From: Nocardia jejuensis NBRC 103114
GTDB taxonomy: Bacteria; Actinomycetota; Actinomycetes; Mycobacteriales; Mycobacteriaceae
Length of the DNA stretch: 64,000 nt
Direction of reading: 5' to 3'
Assembly: GCF_001613145.1 (NCBI RefSeq)
Contig: NZ_BDBU01000010.1
Location: forward strand, 148,470 to 212,469
In this document: one piece after another, positions 25,631 to 34,605 of the stretch
Layout: each line of letters starts with the position of its first letter
How positions within the stretch are numbered: the stretch's first letter is position 1
Notes under the pieces: generated by a model
Seen by the model: only the letters and a program-made list of their open reading frames with translations
Database searches by the model: none
What the model was told of the DNA's origin: nothing
Translations under genes and position numbers: made by a program

Positions 25631-26686
25631 GTGCGTCGTCGTATCGGAAATGCAGTGCTGGCCGGCTGCTGTGCCGCGCTGGTCATGGGTGTGCCCGCGG
25701 TGGCACAGGCGAGTCCCGATGATCCGATCATCGCCTCGGGCCGCCTGGCAGGTCAGGCGACCGCGCCCGACGGATCGAAGATCGTCGGCACCACCGTGGT
25801 CGATGATCGGCACCTGAACCTGCAGGTGTACTCGGCCGCGATGGACAAGAACGTCCTGGTGGAGGTGCAGCGCCCGGCCGACGCCTCGCAGCCGCGCCCG
25901 ACGCTGTATCTGCTCAACGGAGCGGACGGCGGCGAGGGCACCGCGAACTGGGACACGAAAGCGCCCGAGTCGCTGGAGTTCCTGGCGAGCAAGGACGTCA
26001 ATGTGGTCCAGGCCATCGGCGGCGCGTGGAGCTATTACGCCGACTGGCGCGCGCCGGATCCGGTGCGCGGGGTGAACAAGTGGAAGACCTTCTTCACCGA
26101 GGAACTCCCGCCGCTGATCGACGCCGGGCTCGGCACCAACGGCATCAACGCCATCGCGGGCCTGTCCACCTCGGGCACCACGGTCCTGAACCTGCCCATC
26201 GCCAAGCCCGGTCTCTATCGTGCGGCCGCGGCCTACAGCGGCTGCGCGCAGACCAGTGACCCCGTCGGGCACACCTTCGCGAGCCTGGTGGTCGAGCTCT
26301 ACGGTGGCGGCAACCTCGACAATATGTACGGTCCGCCCGACAATCCGCTCTGGGTCGAGAACGATCCGTACGTCAACGCGGAGAAACTGCGCGGGATGGA
26401 CCTGTACATCTCCAGCGGTTCCGGACTCCCCGGCCAGTACGACACTCTCGACGGGCAGTACGCGCTCCCGGGCGTGGGCGGGCTGGTCAACCAGGTCACC
26501 ATCGGCGGCGTGATCGAGGCGGCGACCAACTACTGCAGCCACAACCTCGCGAACAAGCTGACTTCCCTGGGCATCCCGGCCACCTACGATTTCCCGGCGA
26601 CCGGCACCCACTCCTGGGGCTACTGGCACGACGAGCTCACCCGCTCCTGGAGTGTTCTCGCCCGCGGGCTCGACCTTCCCGCCTGA
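25631..26686 (+). CDS. Antigen-85-like secreted mycolyltransferase/esterase, first copy
   Basis: A 351-residue exported alpha/beta-hydrolase of the antigen 85 family. A signal peptide (MRRRIGNAVLAGCCAALVMG, cleaved near AQA-S) is followed by LQVYSAAMDKNVLVEVQRP, the nucleophile motif GLSTSG with Ser179, and GTHSWGYW with His327. These match antigen 85 GLSMAG and THSWEYW. Family members move mycolic acids onto trehalose and arabinogalactan in the cell envelope. The GTG start at 25631 follows GTAGGAGCTGCT. A second copy of the same length lies 1.8 kb downstream, with a DUF418-type membrane protein between. Substrate choice is not predictable. Confidence 0.88.
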   Translation: MRRRIGNAVLAGCCAALVMGVPAVAQASPDDPIIASGRLAGQATAPDGSKIVGTTVVDDRHLNLQVYSAAMDKNVLVEVQRPADASQPRPTLYLLNGADGGEGTANWDTKAPESLEFLASKDVNVVQAIGGAWSYYADWRAPDPVRGVNKWKTFFTEELPPLIDAGLGTNGINAIAGLSTSGTTVLNLPIAKPGLYRAAAAYSGCAQTSDPVGHTFASLVVELYGGGNLDNMYGPPDNPLWVENDPYVNAEKLRGMDLYISSGSGLPGQYDTLDGQYALPGVGGLVNQVTIGGVIEAATNYCSHNLANKLTSLGIPATYDFPATGTHSWGYWHDELTRSWSVLARGLDLPA

Positions 26687-27005
26687 GCCGACCCGGTCCG
26701 TCGCGTGCGGTCGCGTCGTGACACCGCGCGGGCGGACTCGGCGGTGCTCGACCCGCACAGCGGTCAGCCGAGTGAAGGCGCGCGCACCTATGGAGCCTGT
26801 GCCTTGCCTCGTGCGTGATACCTCCGCGACCGGCGGGATGGACTGGCGTGTCCGCTACGGATGGACGTACGGCCGTGCCCGGTTGCTGAAAAGTCACTCT
26901 CTGGGTTGATCTTTCCCCCCATATTCGCCTTCAGCAGCTGATTTCAAACTTAGAGCGCATTAGCGTGATGCTTGCTGTTGATCGGAAATGAAGGGTGGAC
27001 GGGAT
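26687..27005. other. Intergenic region, no gene seen
   Basis: About 320 bp between the first mycolyltransferase-like gene and the membrane protein. The last 100 bp are unusually AT-rich for this genome (around CATATTCGCCTTCAGC and TTTCAAACTTAGAGCGC), consistent with a promoter. I see no unambiguous -35/-10 pair or operator. Confidence 0.3.
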
Positions 27006-28277
27006 ATGACTTCATCGCGGATCGCGGTGCCGCAGAGCGAGTTGCCGATTCCCGCGCTGCCTCGGGTGCTCGCGCTCGACGCGGCGCGGGGAATCGCCGT
27101 GCTGGGGATGTTCGCCGTGCACGTGGGCCCGCGGCCGGAAGCGGGGGGCGCCGACTGGCTTTCGGTGTTCGACGGGCGGTCCGCCGCGCTCTTCGCGGTG
27201 CTCGCGGGTGTTTCGCTGGCACTGATGTCCGGCGGTGCGACACCCCATACCGGTCGTGCGGCCCGGCGGGACCTGGTGCGCATCGGATCGCGGGCGGTGC
27301 TCATCGCACTGCTCGGTCTCGCGCTGGCGCAACTGCAGTCCGGTATCGGGATCATGATCATCCTCACCTACTACGGCCTGTACTTCCTGCTGGCGTTGCC
27401 GGTGCTGCGGCTCGGCGCCCGCGCGTTGACGGTGCTGGCCGCCGGCTGGGCGGTCGCGGGGCCGATCGCGTCGTTCCTGATCCGGCAGCACATGCAGCAG
27501 AACAGCTTCGGCGGACATCCGTCCTTCGCCCAGCTCGACTCCTGGTCCGGCGCCTGGGAGGCGGTGCAGATGCTGGTGGTCACCGGCGCGTACCCGGCAC
27601 TGACCTGGATGCCGTTCGTCCTCGCCGGAATGGCATTGGGGCGCTGGGGAATTCGAGAACTGCGTCCCCTGTGGGTGATCGGAACGGGCGGCGCGCTGGC
27701 GGTCGCGGGTTACGGCGGCTCCTGGGTGCTGCAGCATCCGATGGGCGGACGCGCGCACCTGACGGATTTGCTCACCGCGATCATGAGCGAGGCCGGGCTG
27801 ACCGATTTCGATCCCGCCTCGATGATCGACGCGGTCGGCCTGGGCACGGTCGGCACCAACAGCTGGTGGTGGCTGACCGTCTGCACCCCGCACTCGGGGA
27901 CGCCGTTCGAGGTGCTCGGCGCGACCGGGGTCGCGTTCCTGGTGATCGGCGTGCTGCTGGCGGTGACCCCGAGCGCGCGAACTGCGTTGCATCCGTTGAT
28001 CTGCGCCGGTTCCTGCGCGCTGAGCCTCTACATCCTGCAGGCGGTCGCCGTGGCCGTGCTGGTGCCGCTTCCCGATGAGGACGCGGTGTCGCTGCCCACC
28101 GGTATCCACGGCCCGTCGTGGCAGCTGCTGGCATTGCTGGCGATCGGGTCGCTGGTGCTGGCGACGTTGTGGCGGGCGGTGTTTCGTCGCGGTCCCGCCG
28201 AGTGGCTGCTGCATCGGGTCACGATGGGGATCACCGATGTGCTGGCGCCGAAGCGGGTCGAGGCCGCGCAGGTGTGA
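27006..28277 (+). CDS. DUF418/DUF1624-type polytopic membrane protein, putative acyltransferase
   Basis: A 423-residue protein with about ten membrane segments. It opens with LALDAARGIAVLGMFAVHVG and has GRSAALFAVLAGVSLALMSGG, the signature shared by DUF418, DUF1624 and heparan-acetyltransferase-like proteins (first helix R-G-I-A-V-L-G-M with a following His). Such proteins are thought to move acyl groups across or at the membrane. The second ATG (27006) is chosen because GGACGGG lies just upstream. It sits between two antigen-85-like genes on the same strand, which suggests work on envelope lipids, for example supplying or modifying an acyl group. That link is inference. Confidence 0.75.
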   Translation: MTSSRIAVPQSELPIPALPRVLALDAARGIAVLGMFAVHVGPRPEAGGADWLSVFDGRSAALFAVLAGVSLALMSGGATPHTGRAARRDLVRIGSRAVLIALLGLALAQLQSGIGIMIILTYYGLYFLLALPVLRLGARALTVLAAGWAVAGPIASFLIRQHMQQNSFGGHPSFAQLDSWSGAWEAVQMLVVTGAYPALTWMPFVLAGMALGRWGIRELRPLWVIGTGGALAVAGYGGSWVLQHPMGGRAHLTDLLTAIMSEAGLTDFDPASMIDAVGLGTVGTNSWWWLTVCTPHSGTPFEVLGATGVAFLVIGVLLAVTPSARTALHPLICAGSCALSLYILQAVAVAVLVPLPDEDAVSLPTGIHGPSWQLLALLAIGSLVLATLWRAVFRRGPAEWLLHRVTMGITDVLAPKRVEAAQV

Positions 28278-28499
28278 GGCATGACGCGCCCGCCCGCTCC
28301 TGGTACGTTCTCGCCCAGGGATCGGGGCTCGCCGTTCGACCGGTCCTTCGTCTCCGGTCAGCCGGTGTGGGATCGGGCCGGTCGTTCGGCCTGACCCGGG
28401 CCGCGGATCCGGCGCGCGAGAGCGGCGTCGGTAACCCGGGCGCCCTGGTTGTCGGCGGATCGGGCGGTTGTGAATTCAGTGCTGGTGAACAGGGCGGTT

Positions 28500-29555
28500 G
28501 TGAAGCGTCGGACTCGAAATGCCCTGGTGGCCGGATGGATTGCCGCATGGTCGACGCTGACGCCGGTGCTCGCGCACGCCGACGCCCTGTCCGACCGCGC
28601 CCCGTCCGCGGAACTGCTGGGTGATCCGGTCTCGCCGGACGGATCCAGAATCGTGAGCGCGGAGCGGATCGACGAGCGGAAGCTGACCCTGCGGGTCTAC
28701 TCGGCCGCGATGGACAGACCCATCCGGGTCGACGTGCAGCGTCCCGCCGACCGGTCGCGGCCGCACCCGACGCTGTACCTGATCAACGGTGTCGACGGGG
28801 GTGAGGGGACGGCGAACTGGGAGCACAAGGCGCCCGAGGTGCTCGACTTCCTCGCCGACCGCGACGTCAACGTGGTGCAGCCGATCGGCGGGGCGTGGAC
28901 GTACTACACCGATTGGCGCGCACCGGATCCCGTGCGCGGCGTGAACAAGTGGACGACCTTCTTCACCCAGGAGCTGCCTCCGCTGATCGACACGGCGCTG
29001 GGCACCGATGGAGTCAACGCGCTGGCGGGGCTGTCCGTCTCGGGCACAACGGTATTGAATCTGCCGATCGCCGCACCCGGACTCTTCCGCGCGGTCGCGG
29101 CCTACAGCGGCTGCGCACAGATCAGCGATCCGATCGGCCGTCAGTTCGTGCAGATGGTGGTCGAACAGTCCGGCGGCGGCGATCTCGACAATATGTACGG
29201 CCCGCCCGGCGATCCGCTGTGGACCCGGAACGATCCGTACGTGAACGCCGAGGGATTGCGCGGCCTGGACCTCTACATCTCCAGTGGCACCGGACTTCCC
29301 GGCCCGCACGACGTGCTCGACGGTCCCTACGCGCTGCCCGGCGTCGGCGGACTGGCGAATCAGCTCATCGTCGGCGGCGTGATCGAGGCCGCCACCAACT
29401 ACTGCAGCCACAATCTCGCCGACCGGCTCGACAGCCTGAACATCCCGGCCACCTACCACTTTCCGCCGACCGGCACCCACTCCTGGGGTTACTGGCACGA
29501 CGAACTCTCGCTCAGCTGGCCGGTACTGGCCCGCGGCCTCGGCCTCCCCGAGTGA
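28500..29555 (+). CDS. Antigen-85-like secreted mycolyltransferase/esterase, second copy
   Basis: A 351-residue paralogue of the gene at 25631, with the nucleophile again at Ser179 (GLSVSG) and the histidine in GTHSWGYW. Long stretches are shared, such as ADWRAPDPVRGVNKW (TDWRAPDPVRGVNKW here) and EAATNYCSHNLA. The GTG at 28500 is preferred because it aligns the signal peptide with the first copy and gives the same length; the frame extends 17 codons further upstream without conservation. The signal peptide ends near AHA-D. Tandem duplication with moderate divergence suggests distinct acceptors or lipid substrates. It converges on the DUF2127 gene 18 bp away. Confidence 0.87.
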   Translation: MKRRTRNALVAGWIAAWSTLTPVLAHADALSDRAPSAELLGDPVSPDGSRIVSAERIDERKLTLRVYSAAMDRPIRVDVQRPADRSRPHPTLYLINGVDGGEGTANWEHKAPEVLDFLADRDVNVVQPIGGAWTYYTDWRAPDPVRGVNKWTTFFTQELPPLIDTALGTDGVNALAGLSVSGTTVLNLPIAAPGLFRAVAAYSGCAQISDPIGRQFVQMVVEQSGGGDLDNMYGPPGDPLWTRNDPYVNAEGLRGLDLYISSGTGLPGPHDVLDGPYALPGVGGLANQLIVGGVIEAATNYCSHNLADRLDSLNIPATYHFPPTGTHSWGYWHDELSLSWPVLARGLGLPE

Positions 29556-29573
29556 GCCCGGCCGGTCTCGTGC

Positions 29574-30341
29574 TCAGCCGGCCGTTTCGGCCGCCACCGC
29601 CGAACGCTCCACTGTCATCAGGCTTTCGGTGTGGTGCTCGGCGTAGTACGCCTTCGCGCCCCCGTTGATGCCGAAGAGCTTCTTGCTCCAGAGCAGCCAG
29701 ATCACCGCGGCCAGGTTGATCGCCAGCGCGCCGATCCGGATCACGGTCACCTTCTCGGTGAGCTCGTAGATCTCGATGGGCAGGAACAGGCTGGTCGCGA
29801 TGACCGCGAAGTATTCGCCCCAGCGTTCGACCAGCCAGAGGCCGATGCCCTCGATGATCTGGACGGCCGCGTAGGCGAAGATCGCGATGGCCACCCAGCG
29901 AAGTGTGGTGGGGGAGAAGGTGAATGCCTGGTCGATCCAGTGCACGATCTTGGAATGGTCCGGATCCCAGCCGACCTGATCCGCGAGCTGGCGCAGCAGC
30001 GGCAACTCCTTGTCCCACGCCTGCTTCCATTCGTGCTGGCGGCCACGGAGTTTGAGCACGCCGACGCCGAGCAGGATCAGCACCAGAGCGCGCAGCACCC
30101 GCTCGGCCGCCAGCAGCCGCATGATGATCCGGTCGCGCAGCAGATGCCCGCGCGGGACCTCGGGGGCGTCGTCGGCGGGCCCGCTGCGCCGGGGCTCGCC
30201 GGGCGCGAAGTTACCGCAGCGCAGGCAGCGCCATGCCTCCCCGGCGGGAGTGCTGACGTGCAGGCGAGCCGCGAGCTCCGGCTCGTCGGGGGCGTAGGTC
30301 TCGTGACCTCGAATCGCACAGGTCCACAGACTGAAGTCCAT
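29574..30341 (-). CDS. DUF2127 family membrane protein
   Basis: A 255-residue protein. The N-terminal 45 residues hold a possible zinc-binding knuckle (C-x-x-C in WRCLRCG, preceded by WTCAIRGHETY). Four hydrophobic segments follow: ALVLILLGVGVLKL, VAIAIFAYAAVQIIEGIGLW, YFAVIATSLFLPIEIYEL and IGALAINLAAVIWLLW. The last three are typical of DUF2127. No activity is known for the family. The N-terminal Cys-containing extension recurs in nocardial relatives. It is followed at short distance by the XRE gene, also on the reverse strand, but with a separate role as far as can be seen. Confidence 0.8.
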   Translation of the reverse strand: MDFSLWTCAIRGHETYAPDEPELAARLHVSTPAGEAWRCLRCGNFAPGEPRRSGPADDAPEVPRGHLLRDRIIMRLLAAERVLRALVLILLGVGVLKLRGRQHEWKQAWDKELPLLRQLADQVGWDPDHSKIVHWIDQAFTFSPTTLRWVAIAIFAYAAVQIIEGIGLWLVERWGEYFAVIATSLFLPIEIYELTEKVTVIRIGALAINLAAVIWLLWSKKLFGINGGAKAYYAEHHTESLMTVERSAVAAETAG

Positions 30342-30366
30342 GGGCTGGAGCGTAATCGTAGATCGT

Positions 30367-31599
30367 TCAGCCTGCCGCCAGGGCGCGCAGCTGGTCCAGA
30401 TAGCTGCGGGTGCGGGGATCGCCGGGGAATCGCTCGATCATTTCCCGCGCCGTTTCGCCCGCGATCCACATGAGCGAGGGCAGCGACCGGCGTTTGCCCG
30501 CGAAGGCGCGGATGCCCTCGTCGACCGCGAGCTCCAGATTACGATCGCGGACCGCCACCACCGCGAGGGTGAGGTGGGCCTCGGAGACGCGCATGGGTTT
30601 GCGGATCGAACCGTCCGGTCGGGTCGCGGCCAGGATGACCTGGCGCGCATAGTCTTCCGCCAGTCGATCGTCACCCGCGACACGGCAGCAGTCCATGGCA
30701 TAGAAGTCGAATTTGCCGGGATCGACCACGAAGTGATTATCCAGATTAGACGGATGATCCAGATTGTCCAGAATCGAACGGCCCTGGGCGAGCGCGATTT
30801 CCACCTGCTTGCGATCACCGATGCGGGCCCACGCCTTGGCCCGCTGCGCCGCCAGTTGCACACCGACGCCGAGGCGTTCGGTGCTGCGCCTGGCCGCCTC
30901 CGAGGTCTCGATCGCGCCCCGGTAGTTCGCCTGGGTCAAGGCGAACCACGACGCCATTTCCGCACCCCAGCCGATGATTTCGGCATGCTCGGCCTCCTGT
31001 CCCAGCGACAGCGCCGCCCGGCGGGTGGCCTCGGCCGCGGTGCGCCAGCCCAGGTCGTAGTCCACGCAGCCGACCAGCAGCGCCACCCAGCCGGCCAGCA
31101 CCAGCACCTCGCGATGCTGTGCGAGCGTGAGTCTTCCGTCCAGCAGCGAGGTGATCCGCCGCAGCCAGGCCGTGCCCTCGGTGTGCAGTTCATGGGGATC
31201 GGCGCACGGATACTCCGAACACAACCGATCCGCGGTGATGCGAATCGCGTCCAGCGTTGCCGAGGAGACATCCGACATCCGAAGGCGGCCGATGAATTCG
31301 AGAGTGTCCATCCCTGTGGCGGAGAGCATCTCGTCATCGCGATTGGGGCGGACCTTCGGAAAGAAGGCGGCCGTGACGGTGTCGAATGCCGCCGCGATAA
31401 TCGGGGCGTAGAAGTCGTCAGGTCTGGACTCCCCGGATTCCCAGCGACGCCAGTTGCGCAACAAGGTGCTGTCCGTCGGCAGATTGTGCGTGGATTTGGT
31501 CCGCATCGCACGAACAGCGTCCGCCTGTGACCACCCCCGTGCATCGCGTTCGGCGCGCATTCGGACAGCCCAGACGGGTCGATCGTCACATGCGGACAC
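30367..31599 (-). CDS. XRE-type regulator with TPR-like C-terminal region
   Basis: A 410-residue protein with an N-terminal helix-turn-helix region (VRMRAERDARGWSQADAVRA, then a Trp-rich WRRWESGESRPDDFY, about 10-65) and a long helical C-terminal part with TPR-like repeats, for example WGAEMASWFALTQANYRGAI and RAKAWARIGDRKQVEIALAQ. Proteins of this type in Nocardia and Streptomyces are thought to bind a small ligand or peptide through the TPR part. It is divergent from the resolvase-like small gene, and the shared 150-bp region carries a perfect 8-bp inverted repeat that is a plausible operator for it. Confidence 0.82.
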   Translation of the reverse strand: MSACDDRPVWAVRMRAERDARGWSQADAVRAMRTKSTHNLPTDSTLLRNWRRWESGESRPDDFYAPIIAAAFDTVTAAFFPKVRPNRDDEMLSATGMDTLEFIGRLRMSDVSSATLDAIRITADRLCSEYPCADPHELHTEGTAWLRRITSLLDGRLTLAQHREVLVLAGWVALLVGCVDYDLGWRTAAEATRRAALSLGQEAEHAEIIGWGAEMASWFALTQANYRGAIETSEAARRSTERLGVGVQLAAQRAKAWARIGDRKQVEIALAQGRSILDNLDHPSNLDNHFVVDPGKFDFYAMDCCRVAGDDRLAEDYARQVILAATRPDGSIRKPMRVSEAHLTLAVVAVRDRNLELAVDEGIRAFAGKRRSLPSLMWIAGETAREMIERFPGDPRTRSYLDQLRALAAG

Positions 31600-31650
31600 G
31601 CTCTGTAGTATCTCACCAGTTAACGCCGGATGGACCCGGATAGGGCACGC

Positions 31651-31681
31651 AGATGTCAGTGGGTTGACATCTGCAATTGCA
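31651..31681. promoter_or_regulatory. Palindromic operator overlapping a -35 element
   Basis: AGATGTCA (31651-31658), six bases, TGACATCT (31665-31672) is a perfect inverted repeat. The right arm overlaps TTGACA (31664-31669), a textbook -35 hexamer facing the small gene at 31751. A second palindrome, TGCAATTGCA (31672-31681), abuts it. The site lies about 50 bp from the XRE start and 80 bp from the small gene start, so it could control both. Confidence 0.6.
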
Positions 31682-31750
31682 TCTTCAAGAACGTCATGCT
31701 GTTTACGGGCACACTTTCAACACAGCGATCCCAATCCAACGGAGGTTCGG

Positions 31751-32053
31751 GTGGAAGCGTTGATCTATGGTTACGTGCGTGACGATCTCGCGGACGGTCG
31801 TAGCGAAGAGCTGGAAACCGCCATGTGCGGCTTGGCTCAGTCGGCCGGTATGTGTTTCGCCGCAACGTTCCATGAATCGACTCCGGGCGACGGCACCGCG
31901 TTTGCGGAGCTGACCGCCGAACTCAAGCGTGCCGACGCACACTATGTAGTGGTGCCGTCACTCGATCACCTTGCCGGCCAGACGATTCCGCGAGACATAT
32001 TGATCGCGAAACTGGCTCACGAGGCGGAAGCCGAGGTCTTGGCCGTGGACTGA
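31751..32053 (+). CDS. Resolvase-like small protein lacking the catalytic serine
   Basis: A 100-residue protein with the outline of a serine-recombinase N-terminal domain: a first strand ALIYGYVRDD, a helix ELETAMCGLAQSAG, then FHESTPGDGTAFAELTAEL and VVVPSLDHLAG. In true resolvases the first strand ends Y-x-R-x-S with the catalytic serine; here it is Y-V-R-D-D, so recombination is not expected. There is no DNA-binding domain after it. A role in regulation or protein contact is likely but unproven. The GTG at 31751 follows GGAGGTTCG. Its last 96 bases overlap, on the opposite strand, the end of the adenylation-acyltransferase gene. Confidence 0.7.
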   Translation: MEALIYGYVRDDLADGRSEELETAMCGLAQSAGMCFAATFHESTPGDGTAFAELTAELKRADAHYVVVPSLDHLAGQTIPRDILIAKLAHEAEAEVLAVD

Positions 32054-34537
32054 ACCTCGCGCGAGCGTCATGAGTCGCGCGGCCGCGACCCCGGCCGTCA
32101 GCGAGGCCACGAGGGCGATCAGCCGGTGCTCGCCGAACAGCGGATACACCTGCCAGTGCAGCAAATACGCGAAAAGTGAACTGTCGGCCAGTGCCGCCGC
32201 CAGGCCGGCCACCGGTGCGAGCACCCGCACCGAGGGCAGCCAGATCAGCAGCAGCAGGCCGCCGATGATGAGTCGCTCGCGATCCGTCTCACCGAAATAG
32301 CCTGGCACGGTCAGCAATACGACGCCGCTGAGCACGGTGCGCTGCACGGGTGTCGAGGCTTTCGCGGCGACCCAGCCCAGGGCGAAGAACCAGCACGCCA
32401 GGGGAGAGAACGGAATGTCGCGCGGGACATAGAGATCGAAGGACCAGTAGCGGAACACGAGCAGCACCGCGAGTACGCCGAGCGCGAAACCGAAGGGTGC
32501 GCGGCGTTCGGCGCGATCCGCTACCGGTAGGCGCAACAGCAGTGCCCCCGCGAGCATGAAATACACCACGACCTCCACGAACCAGAGGTGTCCGGCGGTC
32601 GGGCTGTCCCGCGGCCCGAGAATCTTGTTGAGCAGCAACACGTTCTGCCACCCGTAGTAGTCGCTGAAGGCGAGCGTGATCGCCACCCACAGCGCGGTCG
32701 GCGCGGCGATGAACGCCGCCGTGCGCAGCGTCTTGTGCAGCCGCTGCGAGGCGGGAGCGGCGGTCACCGAGAAGCGGGCGAAGTTGAACCCGGCCACCGC
32801 CAGCAACACGTGGGCCCCGCCCCACAGGACGAAAAGTCCGATATGGGAGCCGAGTACGCCGATGATGCCGAGCGCTCGCAGCAGCGTCGAGGTGTCGAGC
32901 GAACGCCCGATGCGTCGACGCCCGCGCGGGAGTGCCTGCAGTTCCGCGACGGTCATGGTCTGCCAGTTGGCGGGCAGCTGTCCGAGCGTGCGATCGAGTT
33001 TCACCGACAGCGCCACATAGGTCAGCGAGTCGCCGCCCAGATCGGCGAAGGTGCTGTGCGGCCCCACCTGTGCGGGGGACAGGGCGAGGGCGTCGGCGAA
33101 GAGCGTGCGGATATCGGCGCGAGGTGCGCTGTGCGCGCCCGGAAGTCGCCGAATAGCCGGATAGTCCGGTTTGCCGCTGGGCAGTCGCGGAATCTCGTCG
33201 ACCACGCACACGCGAATCGCGGAGGCGGGCAATCCCGACAATTGCGCCGCGAGCCGGGTCACCGCCGCCCGGTCCCGGCTCTGCACCGCGAGCACCAGCG
33301 TCTCGGCGTCATCGGTGCCGCAGGCCGGAAAACCGGCGGCGGCCAACCCGGATTCGATGCGCTGCAGATCGATTCGCAGGCCGAAGATCTTGGCGAACCG
33401 CGATCGGCGGCCGATCACCCGATACAACCCGTCCTCGGTCAGACACGCCAGATCCCCGGTGCGCAACGCCGAGAGTTCGGGACCGAGCGCGAGTTCGGCC
33501 GGGGATTCGGCGTATCCCATCATCACGTTCGGGCCGTGATAGACGAGTTCGGTGCCGCCCTCCTCGACCGGCTCGAGGGTGAAAGAGCCTCCGGGAATCG
33601 GAATTCCGATGCAGTCCGGATGCGTGGCCGCCCACTGCGGCGGCAGATACGCCATCCGCGCGGTGGCCTCGGTCTGGCCGTACATGACGAAGAATTCCCG
33701 GCCGTTGCGCGCGGCCAGTTCGGCGTGCCGGCGAACGCGTTCGGGGGCGAGTTTGCCGCCGGCCTGGGTCACATAGCGCAGGTGCGGCAGCGACATTCGC
33801 TCGAAGCCGACTCGATCGAGCAGATCGAAGGTATAGGGAACAGCGGCGAAGGATGTCGCGCGATGACATCGGAACTCGTCCCAGAACTCCGATTCCACCA
33901 CCGAGCGGCTCGTCAGCAGCAGACTCGCGCCGCGCAGCAGATGACTGTGCACGACCGAGAGTCCGTAGCAATAGAACAGCGGGAGCGTGGTGGCGGCGCG
34001 ATCATCGCCGGTGATATCGAGATAGCGCGCAATGGCTTCGGCGTTCGAGCGCAGATTCGCGTGCGAGAGCCGCACCAGCTTCGGTGATCCGGTCGAACCC
34101 GAGGTGCTCAGCAGCAGCGCCAGGTCCGGATGCAGGGTGTGTGCCGCCCCGGTCCGCCGCAGCCGCGGTTCCGGGATCGGCCCGGCACCCGATTCGATGA
34201 CGATATCGGGGTCGTGCACGCGCAGCATCTCCTCGGTGATCGACGCGCTCAGCAGCACGGCGCATCCAGCCTCGAGCGCGCCGAGATAGGCGACGAGGGA
34301 ACCGATATCGTTGCGCGCGGCCAGCGCGACGAGCTTGCGCAGCGGTGGTCGTGAATCGGTAGCCGATAAGTCGCCGGAGGTGCCGCAGGTCGAAAACCGT
34401 TCGGTGGTCAGACGGTTCGCGTAGTCGGCCACGAGCGCCGCCAGCTGCGCATATGTGAGATGTTCAGCCTCGCCGCCGACTACCGCCGGACGTTCGCCGA
34501 ATCCACTGAGGTGCGCGACGATCCGTGGCGAGGTCAT
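31958..34537 (-). CDS. Adenylation, carrier and membrane acyltransferase fusion protein
   Basis: An 859-residue three-part protein. Residues 1-470 are an AMP-forming acyl or amino acid ligase (P-loop STSGSTGSPK at 144-153; later FFVMYGQTEATARMAYLP and YRVIGRRSRFAKIFG). Residues about 480-530 are a carrier domain with GGDSL, Ser504 being the expected phosphopantetheine site. From about 540 on come some ten membrane helices of an acyltransferase-3 type domain (LRALGIIGVLGSHIGLF, HLWFVEVVVYFMLAG). It probably activates an acid, loads it on its own carrier and passes it to an acceptor at the membrane. The ATG at 34537 has TACACT seven bases upstream, suggesting a leaderless mRNA. No pathway partner is adjacent. 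Confidence 0.8.
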   Translation of the reverse strand: MTSPRIVAHLSGFGERPAVVGGEAEHLTYAQLAALVADYANRLTTERFSTCGTSGDLSATDSRPPLRKLVALAARNDIGSLVAYLGALEAGCAVLLSASITEEMLRVHDPDIVIESGAGPIPEPRLRRTGAAHTLHPDLALLLSTSGSTGSPKLVRLSHANLRSNAEAIARYLDITGDDRAATTLPLFYCYGLSVVHSHLLRGASLLLTSRSVVESEFWDEFRCHRATSFAAVPYTFDLLDRVGFERMSLPHLRYVTQAGGKLAPERVRRHAELAARNGREFFVMYGQTEATARMAYLPPQWAATHPDCIGIPIPGGSFTLEPVEEGGTELVYHGPNVMMGYAESPAELALGPELSALRTGDLACLTEDGLYRVIGRRSRFAKIFGLRIDLQRIESGLAAAGFPACGTDDAETLVLAVQSRDRAAVTRLAAQLSGLPASAIRVCVVDEIPRLPSGKPDYPAIRRLPGAHSAPRADIRTLFADALALSPAQVGPHSTFADLGGDSLTYVALSVKLDRTLGQLPANWQTMTVAELQALPRGRRRIGRSLDTSTLLRALGIIGVLGSHIGLFVLWGGAHVLLAVAGFNFARFSVTAAPASQRLHKTLRTAAFIAAPTALWVAITLAFSDYYGWQNVLLLNKILGPRDSPTAGHLWFVEVVVYFMLAGALLLRLPVADRAERRAPFGFALGVLAVLLVFRYWSFDLYVPRDIPFSPLACWFFALGWVAAKASTPVQRTVLSGVVLLTVPGYFGETDRERLIIGGLLLLIWLPSVRVLAPVAGLAAALADSSLFAYLLHWQVYPLFGEHRLIALVASLTAGVAAARLMTLARGSVHGQDLGFRLVSQFRDQYVSRNRLAGKVIE

Positions 34538-34547
34538 TCAAAAAAGT

Positions 34548-34566
34548 GTAGCCAAGGCTAACTCTG
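34548..34566. promoter_or_regulatory. Possible iron-regulator box at the -10 of the acyltransferase fusion
   Basis: GTAGCCAAGGCTAACTCTG matches about 11 of 19 bases of the IdeR/DmdR consensus TTAGGTTAGGCTAACCTAA, and more of some published natural variants. It overlaps the putative -10 TACACT, which lies seven bases before the ATG. Repression by an iron regulator is possible; the match is moderate. Confidence 0.3.
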
Positions 34567-34605
34567 AACATCGCAACCCCGCCCCGGTGAATCGCCGGTG
34601 AACGC

